Of a stretch of DNA of 64,000 bases, positions 38,999 through 49,365 are shown piece after piece. The DNA comes from Lachancea kluyveri NRRL Y-12651 (taxonomy: Eukaryota; Ascomycota; Saccharomycetes; Saccharomycetales; Saccharomycetaceae), in assembly GCA_000149225.2 (NCBI GenBank), contig CM000690.1, positions 1,116,001 through 1,180,000 of the forward strand, written 5' to 3'. Every line of letters starts with the position of its first letter. Within the stretch, counting starts at the first letter, position 1. Made by a program: the position numbers and the translations under genes. The notes beneath the pieces are model-generated. The model saw nothing but the letters and a program-made list of their open reading frames with translations, made no database searches and was not told the DNA's origin.

Positions 38999-39247
38999 AT
39001 CTTTTTGCTTATCTTTCTTGGAAGGTTTTTTCACCTCATCCCATTTGGTTACTGCACCGGAGGTGATTTTGTCAATTATAGTTTCTAAGTCCTCATATTC
39101 CTGAACTAGGTCAATCAAGTCATCGTTTGTCCAATCTGGGAACAACTCTGTCAAAGTCTCTAGCTTGAATTTCAAATCTGGACCCAATCTCTGTTCCTGT
39201 GGTTTTTTAAATGCTTTATTATTAGATTTCCTGAACTGTGTAGACAT
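37091..39247 (-). CDS. DEF1: RNA polymerase II degradation factor Def1
   Basis: 718-residue Def1 (S. cerevisiae 738), needed for ubiquitylation and removal of stalled RNA polymerase II. The N-terminal CUE domain (about residues 22-75, LETLTELFPDWTNDDLIDLV) binds ubiquitin. A basic and asparagine/histidine-rich stretch follows, then an acidic E-rich region (about 290-370), and a long glutamine-rich C-terminal half with many poly-Q runs and tyrosines. In S. cerevisiae the proteasome trims this half to send Def1 to the nucleus. Position matches YKL054C. Antisense frames over the Q region are repeat artefacts. Confidence 0.96.
37786..38003 (-). repeat. DEF1 poly-glutamine codon repeats
   Basis: CAA/CAG repeats on the minus strand encode several runs of up to about nine glutamines, interspersed with A, P and Y. 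Such tracts change length readily by slippage. Confidence 0.8.
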
Positions 39248-39663
39248 TGCGGATCCACTCTCTATGTGTAAATTTGTAAATGCTAAAACGTCTCCTTTCT
39301 CAAGTAGACCAGAAAGTGTTTGATTTGGATAGGGGGAAAGTAAAAGTTTTCAGTGGGAGGGTGGCAAATTTTTCTCTTCGCCGGGGGAGGGGGGGTAATC
39401 CTGAACTAGTTTGATGCGTCGGATTTGCGTCAGAAATCGAGGGAGCTTTCTCAATTTGTTACCCGGTTGAATTATTAGCTGCGATCGACCCCGTCTCGAC
39501 ACAGTCCATAAGCTGCCATTACTCACAGTTTGAAGATTCTGTGACTGCCATATTTTGTGGTGACCGATTTGGTTGTTCACATAACTCATGCTCTATTGAC
39601 GTATTTACAAGTGCTCGATGCCGATAGTATATATATGTATGCTTATATAAACATATACGTTGT
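39248..39663. other. DEF1 upstream / MDM35 downstream region
   Basis: 416 bp. It has a G-run (GGGGGAGGGGGGG) at about 39383-39396, and a 79-codon minus-strand ATG frame (39350-39589) that I do not accept as a gene: it has no family resemblance and lies over the DEF1 promoter. Confidence 0.45.
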
Positions 39664-40011
<348 letters not shown>

Positions 40012-40088
40012 CTAAATTTGCACCGTATAAAACGAGTATATAAATGGGCTACACGTTCCATCTTTACCTCTTTCACTAGTAAGTGCGA

Positions 40089-40862
40089 TTAACTCTTTGT
40101 AGAGAAGCGGATGACCGTTCCAGATTTTGGAACTTCCTTGGTGCTTTCCTCTTGACCAGCATCTACATCTTGTTTCACTGGTGAGCTATTTATGCTTTTA
40201 TCGTTGTACTCACTGTCCACAACCATGTGGCGGTGCTTTTTTGTTGTCACAGGAGATGGTGTACTGCTTGAGTCAGAATCGAATTGCCGTTGCAGAAGCA
40301 GCGACATCTTCCTCTTACGTCTTTGTTTCTGCACTGTACTACCATCGCCATCGCCGTCACCGTCATCTGTATTGGTGTCTTGTTGATGTTGCTGTGTCTT
40401 GTGATCGTTTTCTTCATCGCTTGAATCTGGTAGCTGCAAGACTTTCCCCGTAGTCGTAGTCGTGGTTGCAGTAATATTAGCTGTATGGAACTCTTGCGTG
40501 GAATCATTGACATTCAGCCTGGCCACAGGCGGGGTCAGCATATCAGAAGAATCGGTGGGTTTACTTGCCAGCGGAAAGATGGTCTCCGGGAGAACCTTGG
40601 TGAAGGTTGCACTTTTATCATTACTGTCAATGCCCTCAGTGTTAGCAGCAAGTTCAACGTTACCACTTTGCTGGAACATCTCTTTTAGCCAATTGCAGCT
40701 GTCCATCACTTGGTCACAAACGGCCCCGTATTTAGTCACATGAGGGATAATCTCTTGAGTAATTGTGTTGAAGCAGTAACTCAAATTAGAGTCTATTTTT
40801 TGCAAATTCAAAGTGATCTCCTGATCCAACTGTTCTATCGATATTTGAGATAACTCTACCAT
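40089..40862 (-). CDS. ASK1: DASH/Dam1 kinetochore complex subunit Ask1
   Basis: 257-residue Ask1 (S. cerevisiae 292), part of the ten-protein DASH ring that couples kinetochores to microtubules. The conserved N-terminal region LDQEITLNLQKIDSNLSYCF and the following TQEIIPHVTKY identify it; the C-terminal half is low-complexity with S/T-P sites (for example near SSTPSPVT) suited to Cdk1 phosphorylation. The frame reaches an earlier ATG at 40970 that would add 36 unconserved residues. I prefer 40862 because it matches the S. cerevisiae N-terminus. Confidence 0.93.
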   Translation of the reverse strand: MVELSQISIEQLDQEITLNLQKIDSNLSYCFNTITQEIIPHVTKYGAVCDQVMDSCNWLKEMFQQSGNVELAANTEGIDSNDKSATFTKVLPETIFPLASKPTDSSDMLTPPVARLNVNDSTQEFHTANITATTTTTTGKVLQLPDSSDEENDHKTQQHQQDTNTDDGDGDGDGSTVQKQRRKRKMSLLLQRQFDSDSSSTPSPVTTKKHRHMVVDSEYNDKSINSSPVKQDVDAGQEESTKEVPKSGTVIRFSTKS

Positions 40863-41562
40863 TCCTAGGTTACGTGTTTGAGATGTCGCTGTTATGGTGT
40901 TGGGTTCCTCGCGACAAGGAAAAAAATAACAAGAATCCTGAAAGATAGTGACATTATAAGAGATAACCATATACGAAGGGTCACGTGAATATCACGCGTT
41001 GTAACAAGACAGTCTTCCCTGAACACCGGCTATAGTAATTTTATAGACTTGGCAAACATGTAACAAATGCCGCTCCCACCCCCCTTACCCACGCTAGTTT
41101 TCTAGCAGTTATACGGCGTCCAGATAATTTCAAGGTACAGCCACAAAGCTTTTTTTTTTTTTTTTTGGCTTTATCATCTCGCTTCTTGAATTATTAATAT
41201 TAAAGGTGCTGTGCAACTATCGTATTCAGCCACTATTCCATCAGGGCGATTGCCTGTATGCTATTGTGAAGACGTAATGCCCTTTTTTTTCCTTTTCTTT
41301 TCGAATCTCTATACACGATGTCATCATGTTCCGACAAAAAGCAGAGAAGTGGCGGAGACGCACAGTTTTGTTCCGGCCAAGATATCCGGTAGCCGCCCCT
41401 AGTGAGGGAAATGTAAAGCTAATGTTTTATTGGCACCTCGACGAAAAGCAAAAAAAAAAAAAGTTTTCTCTCAGCCTCACATGAAAGATTCTATATAAAA
41501 TTGTAATCGATTATATCAAAGTTTGTTGTACATGGACACGAAGTTAAAAAACCCTTGCGCTT
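40863..41562. promoter_or_regulatory. ASK1/SFK1 divergent promoter region
   Basis: This 700-bp region has TCACGTGA at 40981-40988 (a Cbf1/CDEI-type box) and ACGCGT at 40994-40999 (MCB) just upstream of ASK1. A 17-bp T run lies at 41150-41166. TATATAAA at 41492-41499 lies 64 bp before SFK1. Cell-cycle control of ASK1 through the MCB is inference. Confidence 0.5.
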
Positions 41563-42522
41563 ATGTTTAAGAAACCAGGTAACTACTTTTTCATAGTACC
41601 GTGGATTGCGTTCATTCCATGGTACGGTATGCTAATCGCCATGCTAATCTGTTGGGCAGCACAAGGTCACCCGATTTACTGGTTTATGCATGCTGAGCAG
41701 TTCCCTGTATACATCTCACATATTGGTGCAACCAACCTACGTCCTCTGTTTATTGCTTGCGCTGGTTGGCAAGGTCTCGGTTATATTGTTAGCATAGCTT
41801 GCGAATATTTCCAAAGGTCTGGTCGTTGGCCGTTTCAAAGGCATTCTCTAGACAATGTCTCTGTTGCCGCATCTTCGAATGGTGACGATAGATCTGTCTC
41901 TGCCTCTTCTATGAAGTCAAACTACAGCGAATTGTTGCGCTCTGCTAAGTTCTTGATGCCACCATGGTATACCAAGCACGAACGTAACTGTATCTTTGCG
42001 TCCTTTGTGTTAGGGTCGATTGGGGAAATCGCATTACTAATGTGCTCTATTTTCTCCACCGCGGACTACCATCGCGTACATATCAGTATGGTAGCGGTAT
42101 TTTGCGCTTTTATGTTTCTGTCGGTCTGTTGCAGCGCCGCGGAATACTACATGATGGGCAAACACTATGCTCAGCTACACCCGTTGGCTGATCCGCAGGA
42201 AAAAAATGTGAAAACAACTTGGAGGCATTGGGTAGGTCACAGGTGGAACAAATTCACGATGAGTGCCGTTGCAAAAACCATATGGTTGATCACTTCTTTG
42301 ACTTGGGCAATCTGCTTCGGCGCCATAGATGATTCGTCTGTGAGTGCTTGTTTTGAATGGTTATTAGCATTTTGGTTCGGGCTGTTGTTCATTATCATTT
42401 CTGTCGATTTTTACCTGGGCAGCCGCTACAAGTGCTCCAAGTACTTTAACCAGGTGGAATCCTTTGAAGGGTTTTATAAATATGACAACTTAGTACCTGC
42501 ACATAGACATGAGACGGCTTAA
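41563..42522 (+). CDS. SFK1: Plasma-membrane protein Sfk1
   Basis: 319-residue multispanning protein (S. cerevisiae 353) of the Frag1/DRAM/Sfk1 family. Sfk1 is a plasma-membrane protein linked to the Stt4 PI4-kinase and to lipid asymmetry. Hydrophobic segments lie near residues 8-30, 60-80, 145-165, 175-197, 235-252 and 262-285. The N-terminal motif FIVPWIAFIPWYGMLIAMLI is characteristic. Position after ASK1 matches YKL051W. It is the last gene of the YKL/YMR track in this window. Confidence 0.93.
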   Translation: MFKKPGNYFFIVPWIAFIPWYGMLIAMLICWAAQGHPIYWFMHAEQFPVYISHIGATNLRPLFIACAGWQGLGYIVSIACEYFQRSGRWPFQRHSLDNVSVAASSNGDDRSVSASSMKSNYSELLRSAKFLMPPWYTKHERNCIFASFVLGSIGEIALLMCSIFSTADYHRVHISMVAVFCAFMFLSVCCSAAEYYMMGKHYAQLHPLADPQEKNVKTTWRHWVGHRWNKFTMSAVAKTIWLITSLTWAICFGAIDDSSVSACFEWLLAFWFGLLFIIISVDFYLGSRYKCSKYFNQVESFEGFYKYDNLVPAHRHETA

Positions 42523-45500
42523 TCACATCTGGTCTCCGCCATCTACCTCATTTTCTCTCCGCATGTTTTTGGTGTTGCACTGAAAACCAAAAAAAAAATA
42601 AAGAGTAACACACGCATCCTTTTCACGAGTACCTCAGTTCAGCAATTTTAATATATCTTATTACAGAAAATTTGGTACCGTTCTCTGTATATACTTTCTC
42701 CCTTTTATTAATTAACGTTTATTGCTTTACTTGACACGTTTCTTTGTGCGCTTGTGAACAGTTAGGTTTTTTTTTTTTCTTTTTTAGAATTAAGGAGTGT
42801 CGGTTCTAAGAAACTGTCCGAGTTAGATTACGTGACAAGCTTTTTAAAGAAAGCGATATAGAGATGGCAAAAAAGGGTCACTATGTGTTTCGTATGTGTT
42901 ATATTTGAATCAAATAACCAAAAGAGGATCTGATCTTAAAGGGGTGATCTGGTGTCTTTCACCGCTGCCGAGTAAAGACGGTAGACCAGTGCTTTCAATA
43001 TGACAATCTGCTACTCCGGCTCTTTACCAAAGCACGGTATGAACCGAAGGATGCTGGGCCGTGGCTTCCGGAGATTTCCCTCCAGCATTCATATGGAACA
43101 CGTGAGTACGCCTAGAACAATAAGCTGCCCGTGGAGTATCATGAACGAAAGAAGAGCTTTAAAAGGGGACAAAAGCCTTTCTTTTTTGCAAAGCGAACGT
43201 GATCGGCGTACCTTAAACAGCTGTTCTTCCCACGTAGCCTACAGAATCATCCATTTTTCCTAAAATTATTTATTAATAGTGCCGATACAGACGGAGCTCT
43301 CTATACGCGAAAAACCCGTGAAATTGACACAACTGGTAAAGGCGGGAATCTTCCATATTCCTCGAAGTTCAAAACAGAAGCCGAGGCTTGTAGAGAAAAC
43401 GAGAACGAGTACTAGTAGGCGAAATATAGCCGAAAACCCAAATCCGATTTTCTAAAATCTCGAACGTCTACTCAAACAACTAAACAAACACTTTGGTGTG
43501 CTTTTACGCTTGATTTACGTAAATGGTATCGTACTGTTTACTTTAGCGTCAACATCCGTCCAAGAACTATCAATCTTTTACATTGCTGTAAATTTTCCAA
43601 TTTCTGCTGCATATTTCTGCTAGCCTCACTAAGATATTAAACGGGGTAATTTCTGCAACAATGCCACTTGCATCTTTGCAGGAAGAATTTAAACTGATAT
43701 TTAAAAGCCATCAAAACGAGGTTAAAGTATGGTAAGAATGCTACCGCTTTAGGAAAAGTGAGAGACTACTAAATTGATCGAACGAATCCCATTGTATCCA
43801 AGGCTAAATTCTTCAAGCACAGTTGATGAACTTCGCTTCTTTTCCTGGATCATTTGTTACCTCGAAAATGCTGCGAAACATATAGTTATACTCCAAATGG
43901 GGAAAAAAAAAATCAAACCGAACAGTGTCGGCCACCAATTCATCCGATAGTCAAACGTCGCATACCATGGACGGTCTCCGTGAAGAGAGAGTTCCATATG
44001 GGCACTCTTAACGGTATAACCATCCCTCGAAGAGATACATCAGAGAGACCCGTGTAATAAACAAGCTACGTCTAAATACAGGGTGCAGCTGCCAGAAAAA
44101 AACAAACTTCCGAACTTCTAGATCAATTGCGTACTAGAAGCTCAAAAAAGTAGATGATTTGGAAGCTATATACTAGACCTGGATAGCATAGTCAAAAAGT
44201 AGTGTAAAAATAGTTACGTAAGTAGCCCCACCTGCTTCGTCAACAGGATAGCTAAAAAAAAAAGAAAGCGTTGCCACGTCTATATTAATCGAGGTTGCTG
44301 CGTTTGTGACTTTTTGGATTTTGCGTGGATAGCAATACTTCCAGTTTAGCAGGAGGAACCCGGAAACTCTAAGAGTGGCAAATCCCACTAGGAATGCATA
44401 TGGATTTACCGACGAAGAGTTTCCACTTACACGAGGGGGAGCAGTATTTGCGCGGGAAAGGCATGCTCCAACGAAGTCCTAGACAGAGTGCCGGATCGGC
44501 TGACGGTGATCAAACTCCCTGTGAAGTTTGAGATAAGGGAGGTACTGCTACGTCCTGTCCCGGTGCCAATACCAGTACTTTCTTGAAACTCACACCGTAG
44601 GGATAATTCAATTACCAAGCCAATCTGGGATATTTACCCAATGCGGTAAAAAAAAATCTTTTCCAAGCTTCTTTGCTGCGTTCCCAGTGCGACAGAATGC
44701 CCATGAAAAAGGTGCGAAACTAAGGCACGTCGGCCAAGTAGAACGAAAAAGACTGCTCAGCATCGAGCCTAATCGGGAATAGCAAGGATTGCAGTAGTAG
44801 CTGTTACAACAAGATTGCCAACCGCCGTCTTAAAGTTTTCCCGCAAATCTGATATATGATGTCCGATAACTTTTACGTAGCCTTGTGTCCGAGGGGGCAT
44901 GGGGGGGCATGAAGACACGAGATACTCGAAACGAGGGCTACGACACTTTCTCCGCACCTTGCGGGTCGTCTCCAGAAGCAACGTAAAAAGAAAGAAGAGT
45001 ATTTGAGGGCAGATCCACCGTGCCTCGAGAGCCCATTCCAAGCTGAAAAATTTTCAGAAACGGAACCAAGCCTGGAGGGCTCCTCCTGATCCCACAGATA
45101 ACCGGCAGGCCTTGGAAACGGCTTCAAGGACAGAGACGAGCTGTTGCAACAACAGGTGCGAGTTCCGCTATTTTTTTTTTTTTGTTCCTTTGCTCAGTTA
45201 TAGGGCTTGGATCCTTTATCAGCGATTGAAAAAAATTTGTTGCTACCCATTATATATAGCAAAAGATTCTTTTCACTTCTTCTATTCTTTTATTTCATTA
45301 CCATTAAAGTTTAGCCAACCAATTCTGATTTCAATTCATTATCAATTGGCTCATCCTCTCTTTGATCCAAGCTATCAACCACTTTCCCACCCCTTCGCTA
45401 CGCCAAAAAACATTGAGAGATAGTCGTATCGAAAACTAGCAACTCCATCCAACCCATATACTCTTACGCCAATCCAACCTTGCTTCACGCCGCATTTACA

Positions 45501-45728
45501 TCTGCATACCACTTCAATCCCTCAACACTAGCATTTGAAAGCTGACAGCTGGTCTGCCTTCTTTTTATCGCATTTTACGAATACTGCATTATATTTTTTT
45601 GTCTTGAAAAAGGGATCCTTTTCCTCCTTCATCCGCTCTCTTGCTCTTCGTTTCCTTGCCGCCCACATACGCATACTCCCACACCTCTTTTATTTTTGTC
45701 ATTCAGCTCTTCTGAAAAGTATCCTTAG
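42523..45728. other. 3.2-kb gene-free gap between SFK1 and CLN3
   Basis: This is the longest interval without a credible gene. The YKL/YMR gene order stops at SFK1 and the YAL/YOR order starts at CLN3, so it contains a rearrangement point relative to S. cerevisiae. Seen: CACGTG at 43099, an SCB-like CGCGAAA at 43306, G-runs at 44891-44907, TTATATATAG at 45250-45259, and no ATG at all from 44912 to the CLN3 start. I looked for a point centromere (CDEI, AT-rich CDEII, CDEIII) and for tRNAs and found none. Confidence 0.5.
44912..45728 (+). promoter_or_regulatory. ATG-free CLN3 promoter/leader
   Basis: No ATG triplet occurs on the plus strand over these 817 bp. The part after the TATA-like element at about 45250 is strongly pyrimidine-rich, like a long yeast 5' leader. 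If transcription starts near 45290 the leader is about 440 nt. The S. cerevisiae CLN3 leader is also long but has a repressive uORF, which is missing here. Confidence 0.5.
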
Positions 45729-46991
45729 ATGTCATACGAATATCCTTTAGCAGATCTAACTGCCATGGCTGCCAAGAGAAAGTCAACGCTGAATGAAAGG
45801 GCTTCCAACCCGAAGTTAGTAGAAATGGAACTGTTGGCCCACCAGGTTACCTGTAAGGAGTACAGCATCGATATTTTGAGACACTTGATCCAACTGGAGC
45901 ACCAGAATAGACCCAGTGTGTCCAGCTTCGATTCTCAACCGGAAATCACCGTTCAAATGCGTTCGCTGATCTTTGATTTCATCATGTGCTGCCACACAAG
46001 GTTGGGCTTATCCTCTTCAACTTTATTCCTGTGTTTCAACATCACCGATCGCTACTGCTCTAGAATCATTGTCAAGAGCTCAGCCTACCAGCTACTCGCA
46101 CTATCTGCCCTTTGGTTAGCTTCCAAATACACCGACAAAAAGCCCCGTATCCCCTCCTTGAAGGCCCTACAGAGCTTATGTTGTAACCAGTACACCAAAG
46201 CACAATTTAGGGAAATGGAACTGCATATTTTGAACAGCTTGAACTGGTCAGTTTGTTCTGCTCCTAGCCACGACTCGTTTATCGACATCCTATTAAAGAA
46301 CAAGATAAGCAGTTTGGATTACAAGGGTTTGAATTTAAACGGAATCAAATATGGTGCCATCTTGTTGTGCGAGCTATCCTGTTTTGATCAGGAACTGGGG
46401 TTCAATTACAACGCCTCCGCTATTGCATTAGCAGCTGTGACTTTGATGACACATGCTCTCAGATTCACCTTGGAAGCCAATTTCCAGCATTACTCTGTTA
46501 ACGTAAAAGACGCCAACTTGCATAAAGTTTGCGAGCTCTTATTGGCAAAGTTCCGGTCTGGTAATTTCCCTTCCAGTTTCAGACTAAAATATTTTGCTCG
46601 TGGAAAATTGGAATCGAATCCAGTGTTGAGTAGCTTAGTACAGTATGATCTAGAACTGTCACCAGCGCATTTAAATCCCAACGCTTGTGCAGCTTTGCGG
46701 TCATCTACTACATGCGTCGCAACGCCAACAGCCTCCACTCATGCTTCAAGAACTTCTTCCATGGTAGTTCCGCCCACTCCATCTACTCCCTCCACTGCTG
46801 GGAATAAACTTCAAAGTTCGAAAGAGGTCGCCACCACTCCACCAGATTCGTGTGCTACTTCTCCATTTGAAGATATCTCCGTGGGTACCAAACCCGTGCT
46901 CTTTAAAAGAGAGCATATGAAGAGAGATTCATCCGCCATGGACATAGATTTCTTCGAAGAGGCTCCTGTAGGGTACAAGCGTATGCATTGA
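45729..46991 (+). CDS. CLN3: G1 cyclin Cln3
   Basis: 420-residue G1 cyclin. It matches S. cerevisiae Cln3 (580) across the cyclin box (about 75-180), for example MRSLIFDFIMCCHTRLGLSS, YQLLALSALWLASKYTDKK and LQSLCCNQYTKAQFREMELH. It binds Cdc28 and starts the G1/S programme by inactivating Whi5. The C-terminal tail (about 315-420) has S/T/P-rich PEST-like stretches and a basic stretch (KREHMKRD), but is much shorter than in S. cerevisiae. Identity as Cln3 rather than Cln1/2 rests on these matches and on CDC24 nearby (YAL040C-YAL041W). Confidence 0.92.
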   Translation: MSYEYPLADLTAMAAKRKSTLNERASNPKLVEMELLAHQVTCKEYSIDILRHLIQLEHQNRPSVSSFDSQPEITVQMRSLIFDFIMCCHTRLGLSSSTLFLCFNITDRYCSRIIVKSSAYQLLALSALWLASKYTDKKPRIPSLKALQSLCCNQYTKAQFREMELHILNSLNWSVCSAPSHDSFIDILLKNKISSLDYKGLNLNGIKYGAILLCELSCFDQELGFNYNASAIALAAVTLMTHALRFTLEANFQHYSVNVKDANLHKVCELLLAKFRSGNFPSSFRLKYFARGKLESNPVLSSLVQYDLELSPAHLNPNACAALRSSTTCVATPTASTHASRTSSMVVPPTPSTPSTAGNKLQSSKEVATTPPDSCATSPFEDISVGTKPVLFKREHMKRDSSAMDIDFFEEAPVGYKRMH

Positions 46992-47745
46992 CCACTACTC
47001 TTTTTACTCAACGTTTTGCATTATAATCACACGTTCCGATCGTGTGGACAAAGAATGATTTAACTATAGAATCAGATTACGGTGAAGAAAAGAAAAAAGA
47101 AATTGAAAGCCTTGCTAAAAGAGAAAAAGGCCAATTCGATTTTTCAAAAAAGAAAAAAAAAAAAAAGACATCAAAAGAGTAGTGAAACTTGTATGAATCA
47201 CACTCCTCTCCTCCTCATATTTTTGCATCGATGTATTTACTATGTATATTTACGACTTCATGTTTTCTGAATACTATTTTCTCTTTTACTCTTCTCTTTT
47301 TCTCCTTTCCGCCACAAACTGTCAAGAGAGCAGAAGTGCCCACCCACTCGGTAATCAGTCCACTTCGACAAGAATCCCTGGCTTCCTCCGTTTGCAGTGA
47401 CGTCCGCCATCTTCGCTTCATAATATCGGCGGCTAAAATAAGGTTAGAATGACAACAACTGATTACGATTTTACAATTTTAAAATAGTTCGGCGATAACA
47501 ACAACGGCAAAAAAAAGAGAAGATCACATGTAACGGAAAACATCGCACCCCACGTCCAGCTCTCCTCAACGCTACTTTTCTTTTTTTTTTTTTTTTTTTT
47601 TTTCCTCCTGGAAGCTCTGGTTGTTGCCGCTGTGGTGCAAAATTTTTAGATTATCCGCTGCTCATTGGACCGGATGTCCATAAACTTCCAAACACGTACA
47701 GTTTCTTCAAAACTGTCTTAACCATTTGATTTAACATAAACCAAA
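46992..47745. other. CLN3-JmjC gene intergenic region
   Basis: 754 bp. A-rich just after CLN3 (about 47085-47167), then mixed, then a T run at 47581-47603 about 140 bp before the JmjC gene start. No RNA gene was recognised. Confidence 0.5.
47581..47603. repeat. Poly(T) run, 23 bp
   Basis: Uninterrupted run of 23 T on the plus strand in the JmjC gene promoter, a typical nucleosome-excluding poly(dA:dT) tract. Confidence 0.7.
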
Positions 47746-49365
47746 ATGAGCAAAAGAGTATACGAGGATGATGGCATTAACTCTAAAGCAAGTAAAAGAT
47801 CATTGGATTTAGACTCAAAGATCTCTTCCAAATATACAGGATACTGTCCCGCTGAGAAGTTTACCGACATCGATGTCCTGGAATTACCCACAAAGCAGGA
47901 GAAGTTTGCTGACTTTTTTCAAGAATTTGTTGCTAAAAGGAAACCTTGCAAGATCACCGGTGTCTCACCAGCTTGCTTCCAGTTTGATACTTTGAAACCG
48001 GCCATGATTGAATCTACACTACCAGCAGATGAGGTGCTGCAAGTGGAAAGGAAAAACGAGGGTGGGTTTGGTAGCGGGCAGAGAAGGCTGAAAATGAGCT
48101 TTGGCGAGTTCATGAATAAAATGATAAAGGGCGAAACTCAATACTACCTAACTACACAGTACGCTGAAGACGATCCAGATTTGCAAGAAAAGAAAGATGA
48201 AGAAGAAGAGAGTTGCGACAGCGATGAGGATGCAGAAGAGAACGATAGTGAGCAAGATGAAAGCGGCGAAGAAATCTTTCCGCCAGCTTTTGATAGTGCC
48301 TCTGATGCGGAGTCCATTAATTTCAATGACACTCATGACGATTTTGACGACATCAGCGGTGATGACGGCAGTGACGAAGGATTGGACAACGAGGAGATTT
48401 TAGACTGCAACTTGAGAACTGGACCCCTCACTGCAGAAGAAGCTAACCAGAGGGTAAGGGAACTATACCAGCCACCACTGTCCAATCTTGTCGATAAGTT
48501 GCCTGAAACTCCGGAGATTCTACAGTCTTTAATTCCACAGCAAATAAATTTGTGGATCGGTTCAGCTCCAAATATTACTGCAGCCGATGGTTTCCTCAAT
48601 GGGTTTGATCCGCACGACCCAAAGTTAGGACTAGGAAGGAACATCCCTGGTGGAGGGTCTTCGTCGGGTTTGCACCATGATCATGCGGATAATATTTACA
48701 TTCCGGTCAATGGCCATAAAAGGTTCACCCTGTTTTCTCCTCGTGACTCTATTAAAATGTATACTGTTGGAGACATCCGCACTGTTTTTGCCTCTGGTGT
48801 CATCGATTATACCAGAAACGAAAAGGCTCCAATGTGGAGACAGCTGAGAGACGACGGTGCCATTGTTGCAGAAGTGGCCAAGCACGAGTTGCAAGTCAAC
48901 GATAAACTAGATGCGAATGAAAGAGCGGAACTAAAAAAGATTATTTCAGAGGACGAGCAAGAAGTTGCCACAGCTGTGTTGGATAGCAAAATCGATCCAC
49001 CCTCCTTTTCACAAATCCCACCAACTGTCGTTCACCTAGACAAAATAGAAGACAAAGCTTTGTAAGATTCGATCACGGCCGCCGCTAAGAAGAGATGGCC
49101 CTTGTTTTTCGAGGCCAACAGGATTGTAGTTGACTTGAAACCTGGCGAAATGTTATACTTACCAACGGGCTGGTTTCACGAAGTCACATCCTTTGGCAAG
49201 GAAGAAGCTGAGTCTACAGAGGATAATATTCACATTGCCGTAAACTACTGGTTCATCCCGCCTACAGGCTCTACAATGGAAAAGCCATACACTAACAAAG
49301 ATTGTTATTGGCCCATGGATTATGAGCGTACGAGGGCTTCTCTGGATAGGGCACGAGGCATGTGA
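47746..49365 (+). pseudogene. JmjC/cupin-8 dioxygenase gene with one in-frame stop
   Basis: A single reading frame of 540 codons encodes a JmjC (cupin-8) Fe(II)/2-oxoglutarate oxygenase-like protein, broken only by TAA at codon 440 (49063-49065). Before it lie an acidic insert (about 145-225) and the first iron ligands H310 and D312 in LHHDHADN. After it, in the same frame, comes PLFFEANRIVVDLKPGEMLY and LPTGWFHEVTS with the distal iron ligand H478. The downstream part stays open for 99 codons with clear homology, so the break is recent, a sequencing error, or read through. Without readthrough the 439-residue product lacks H478 and the closing strands and should be inactive. I know no close S. 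cerevisiae orthologue. Substrate unknown (protein hydroxylase or demethylase possible). Confidence 0.8.

Noticed and set aside
39350-39589. 79-codon minus-strand ATG frame between DEF1 and MDM35
   Set aside because: It covers the DEF1 promoter, has no recognisable domain, and is of a length expected by chance.
43000-43263. 87-codon frame in the SFK1-CLN3 gap
   Set aside because: Composition is not protein-like and no homology is apparent.
44100-44125. TTCCGAA core resembling centromere CDEIII in the gene-free gap
   Set aside because: There is no AT-rich CDEII of suitable length beside it and no CDEI (RTCACRTG) at the right distance.
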